Shown here in pieces: positions 61,836 to 64,000 of a DNA stretch of 64,000 nt. A program made the position numbers and the translations under genes. Source of the DNA: Epiperipatus broadwayi (taxonomy: Eukaryota > Onychophora > Udeonychophora > Euonychophora > Peripatidae); contig JAQFVV010000042.1 of assembly GCA_028023455.1 (NCBI GenBank), positions 8,079,922-8,143,921 on the forward strand, in the 5' to 3' direction. Each line of letters opens with the position of its first letter. Position 1 is the stretch's first letter. The notes beneath the pieces are model-generated. The model worked only from the letters and a program-made list of their open reading frames with translations, made no database searches and was not told where the DNA came from.

Positions 61836-62289
61836 CTATTTTGTAATTGATGTGACCAGATTTACATTTATGAAAAAAATTGCAGATTTTTTATCAGATA
61901 AATGTTGTTTTAATCTTGTTCTTAACTTATTTTTTGTATTTCCAATATAAGAAACACTTTTACCAACATTCCAGCAGTCTAAACATTTTATCATATATAC
62001 ACCTTTCATAGCTTCAAGCATATCATTTTTTTCATCAACATTAATCAGCTTTTTTAAATCTTTCTTTTTTTTATATACTGGGAGTAATTTAATGTTAAAT
62101 TTATTATTAATTTTTTTACAAATATTTTTAATCCTAATAAAAATATTTTTTGATACTTTAAATCCTATGTAAATTTTATTAATATTATTAACTTTATTAT
62201 TAATTTTATTTTCCCCTTTAATCTTCTTTTTAATTAAATTCAAATTATAATCTGAAAAAATTTTTTCAATAATCTTATTTGGATATTCA
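61836..62289 (-). pseudogene. PLE-C2 GIY-YIG endonuclease, frameshifted (left arm)
   Basis: This is the same protein as the + strand copy up to SDKKSAIFF, where a missing base in an A run shifts it to INVNLVTSITK and a premature stop. Upstream the frame stays open beyond the annotated Met: LNEYPNKIIEK and RIRKECY lie in the palindrome centre, which is the PLE linker just after the RT. The start Met at 62243 is therefore not a real start but an internal residue of a longer RT-endonuclease polyprotein. Confidence 0.8.
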
Positions 62290-62422
62290 TTTAAATAACA
62301 TTCCTTTCTAATTCTTTGTCCAATAATAAATCACTAGAACATATCAATATTGCTCTTCTAATTCTGTTTTTTATAATATTCATTGTAAATTATAATATTC
62401 ATTTTACAATGTTTATCAATGT
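62290..62422. other. Centre of the PLE-C2 palindrome
   Basis: The left ~90 bp extend the minus-strand PLE-C2 linker (IIGQRIRKECYL). The right part contains a small hairpin, CATTGTAAA with TTTACAATG at about 62381-62411. This centre marks where the two truncated copies were joined. Confidence 0.6.
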
Positions 62423-62973
62423 CTGAATATCCAAATAAGATTATTGAAAAAAAATTTTCAGATTATAATTTGAATTTAATTAAAAAGAAGATTAAAGGGG
62501 AAAATAAAATTAATAATAAAGTTAATAATATTAATAAAATTTACATAGGATTTAAAGTATCAAAAAATATTTTTATTAGGATTAAAAATATTTGTAAAAA
62601 AATTAATAATAAATTTAACATTAAATTACTCCCAGTATATAAAAAAAAGAAAGATTTAAAAAAGCTGATTAATGTTGATGAAAAAAATGATATGCTTGAA
62701 GCTATGAAAGGTGTATATATGATAAAATGTTTAGACTGCTGGAATGTTGGTAAAAGTGTTTCTTATATTGGAAATACAAAAAATAAGTTAAGAACAAGAT
62801 TAAAACAACATTTATCTGATAAAAAATCTGCAATTTTTTTTCATAAATGTAAATCTGGTCACATCAATTACAAAATAGAACTTTTAGAAACAGTAATTAA
62901 TTATAAAGAAAGATTTTTAAAGGAAAATTTTTATATTAAGGAATTTAAACCATATATGAATAAAACTAATTGA
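62419..62973 (+). CDS. PLE-C2 GIY-YIG endonuclease, intact 3' part (right arm)
   Basis: The 184-residue frame has a basic linker (residues ~20-90, many Lys/Asn), then GVYMIKCLDC, SVSYIGNTKNKLRTRLKQH and KCKSGHINYKIELLETV, and ends KEFKPYMNKTN. The elements fit GIY-YIG nucleases: GVY and YIG strands, the catalytic Arg helix (TRLKQH), and a downstream Glu in ELLETV. The CLDC Cys pair is typical for PLEs. In a full element this domain nicks the target for reverse transcription. The RT that should precede it is missing, and ATG 62419 lies at the palindrome junction, so this is a 5'-truncated copy whose domain is intact. Confidence 0.82.
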   Translation: MSEYPNKIIEKKFSDYNLNLIKKKIKGENKINNKVNNINKIYIGFKVSKNIFIRIKNICKKINNKFNIKLLPVYKKKKDLKKLINVDEKNDMLEAMKGVYMIKCLDCWNVGKSVSYIGNTKNKLRTRLKQHLSDKKSAIFFHKCKSGHINYKIELLETVINYKERFLKENFYIKEFKPYMNKTN

Positions 62974-63520
62974 TTTTATAAAAAATAAAAACTAGTCACA
63001 TCATTTGCAGAAAAATAGAACTTTTAGAAACAATAATTAATTATAAAGTAAGTTTAAAAAAGGAAAAATTTTTTATAGTAGGGAATTTAAACAATATAGG
63101 AATAAAAGAAAAAAAACTAATTGTTTGTGGGTGATGGGACTGGTTTTGAGGTATTTTATCTAAATATAATTTAAACAGTGTTTTAAATAGAAGTTTAAAT
63201 TGTAGGTTGTTTTAAATAGAGGAAGGTAATGTTCTAATGTTTTATATTAAATTTATGTCTTTAAAGGGAAAAAAGATTTTTTTTTTTTTAAAAAAGAATT
63301 TTTTATTTTGAGAAGATTTGAAATATATGTAGAGTTTAATGATTATATAATGTTTTATTTTATTTGTTTTATTATTTTTTGTATATTTTAGTGGCTTGAA
63401 AAAGACTATAAGGAAGTAAATAGTCGAAACGTTGCTCTTGAAATTAAAATTCATATAGTCATAATAATAAAAAACAAGTTTTTTAAAGAAAATTGGTTTG
63501 TGATTTTATATTTTGATGGA
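62423..63520 (+). repeat. Right arm of the PLE-C2 palindrome
   Basis: This is the partner of 61191-62289. It includes the 3' untranslated part (62974-63390) and the terminal hammerhead-like region, then ends at the right target duplication. Confidence 0.88.
63394..63431 (+). ncRNA. Hammerhead-like 3' motif of PLE-C2 (right arm)
   Basis: GCTTGAAAAA, GACTATA, a loop, AATAGTC, GAAACGTTGCTC. The GACTA/TAGTC stem is followed directly by GAAAC, as in hammerheads. The first box, CTTGAAA, lacks the essential CTGANGA. Confidence 0.3.
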
Positions 63521-64000
63521 TATGTTCAGTTTATATTAGTTTTATGGAAGAGGAAATTATTATTAAAAAGAATTGTTTATATGTAAAATTATTTGTCAGA
63601 TATGTTGATGATTGTTTATTTGTAGTTGAGAATGATAAATTGAAGGAATTTGTAAATGAGTTTAATTGTTTTGATCCTTCTATAAAATTTGTGTTAGAAG
63701 GAGGGGGGGTTAGATTTTGGTAAGTTAAAATTTTTAGATCTTTTGGTGATTAGAAATGTAGAAACTAATTGTTTATTGTGCAGTCATTTAGTTAAAAGTA
63801 AAGAATTAAGATCTATAATTAAACCTGATAGCTATCAGTCTGTATCTCATAAAGTAGCTGCTTTAAGGAATTATTGTCATAGGAATATTAAATTAAATAA
63901 TTCTAGTGAGGTAGATTTGTTTCAGAAATATCAATTTTATAAAGATTACTTGAGTGTTGGATACTCTGATAAATTTGTTAAAAGTATTTTATTTAATGGT
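63521..64000 (+). pseudogene. PLE-C1 RT, right piece of the split copy, runs off the window
   Basis: Starting in the repeated TATGTTCAGTTTA, the frame reads CSVYISFMEEEIIIKKN, then FVRYVDDCLFVV, so the catalytic YVDD is intact. A 7-G run near 63703-63709 shifts the frame by one base relative to the minus copy. Further on it matches the minus-strand copy (HKVAALRNYCHRNIKLNNS in the shifted frame). It continues past the end of the window. Confidence 0.85.

Larger units (their letters stand above)
61191..62289 (-). repeat. Left arm of the PLE-C2 palindrome
   Basis: The arm reads back as 62423-63520 with only rare differences. One of these shortens an A run from 8 to 7 bases near 61870 and shifts the endonuclease frame. 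Confidence 0.88.
61136..63520. mobile_element. Palindromic PLE-C2 insertion with 13-bp target duplication
   Basis: The 2385-bp insertion is flanked by exact TATGTTCAGTTTA copies (61123-61135 and 63521-63533). Inside, two copies of the 3' part of PLE-C2 lie head-to-head: the left arm at 61191-62289 on the minus strand and the right arm at 62423-63520 on the + strand, each about 1.1 kb and nearly identical. A 55-bp unpaired segment lies at the left edge and a 133-bp centre between the arms. Each arm holds the endonuclease and 3' region. The RT of PLE-C2 is absent. Confidence 0.88.

Overview
The window is AT-rich, repeat-dense metazoan nuclear DNA. Supporting signs are short exons with GT-AG borders separated by introns of 10 kb or more, tRNA-derived SINEs with A and B boxes, a hAT-type DNA transposon with a perfect 8-bp target duplication, and many Penelope-like retroelements (PLEs). 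Nothing looks bacterial: there are no operons, ribosome-binding sites or rRNA. The low GC and the repeat mix suggest an invertebrate, but I cannot name the lineage.

Layout. Positions 1-17298 are non-coding and hold fold-back family A, tandem family B, one copy of an unidentified ~2.8-kb repeat, an inverted pair with a hammerhead-like core (10791-11160) and a LINE 3' fragment (15341-15640). One host gene on the + strand is supported by two exons in compatible phase (17299-17433 and 30218-30360) and a possible last exon (about 42015-42277) followed by AATAAA. I do not recognise its product. Its first intron holds a 3.4-kb inverted repeat with ~1.25-kb arms, the second ~2.8-kb repeat copy and a PLE 3' fragment. 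The second intron holds a candidate solo LTR (36057-37223), family B and another inverted pair (38507-39084). From 42.3 to 51.6 kb the DNA is AT-rich with local tandem duplications and a SINE.

From 51.6 kb to the end the window is a PLE hotspot. PLE-B (52375-55390) is flanked by direct pseudo-LTR-like repeats, has a 5'-truncated copy of itself head-to-head at its left, and carries a TIR insertion inside its reverse transcriptase (RT). A hAT MITE, a SINE and tRNA-like modules follow. From 59.3 kb there are three further GIY-YIG endonuclease lineages. The most striking structure is at 59795-64000. A head-to-head pair of RT/GIY-YIG elements (PLE-C1) has, inserted into one arm, a 2385-bp palindromic insertion made of two head-to-head copies of a second element (PLE-C2). 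That insertion is flanked by an exact 13-bp target-site duplication. The two arms are near identical and the ORFs are almost intact, so the events look recent.

A motif of the form C(T)TGA-n-GA-A, a short hairpin, then GAAA recurs at the 3' ends or in the inverted arms of at least five different repeats. It resembles a hammerhead ribozyme core, which is known from PLEs, but most copies deviate from the strict consensus. All identity and boundary statements are by eye; no alignment or database search was run.
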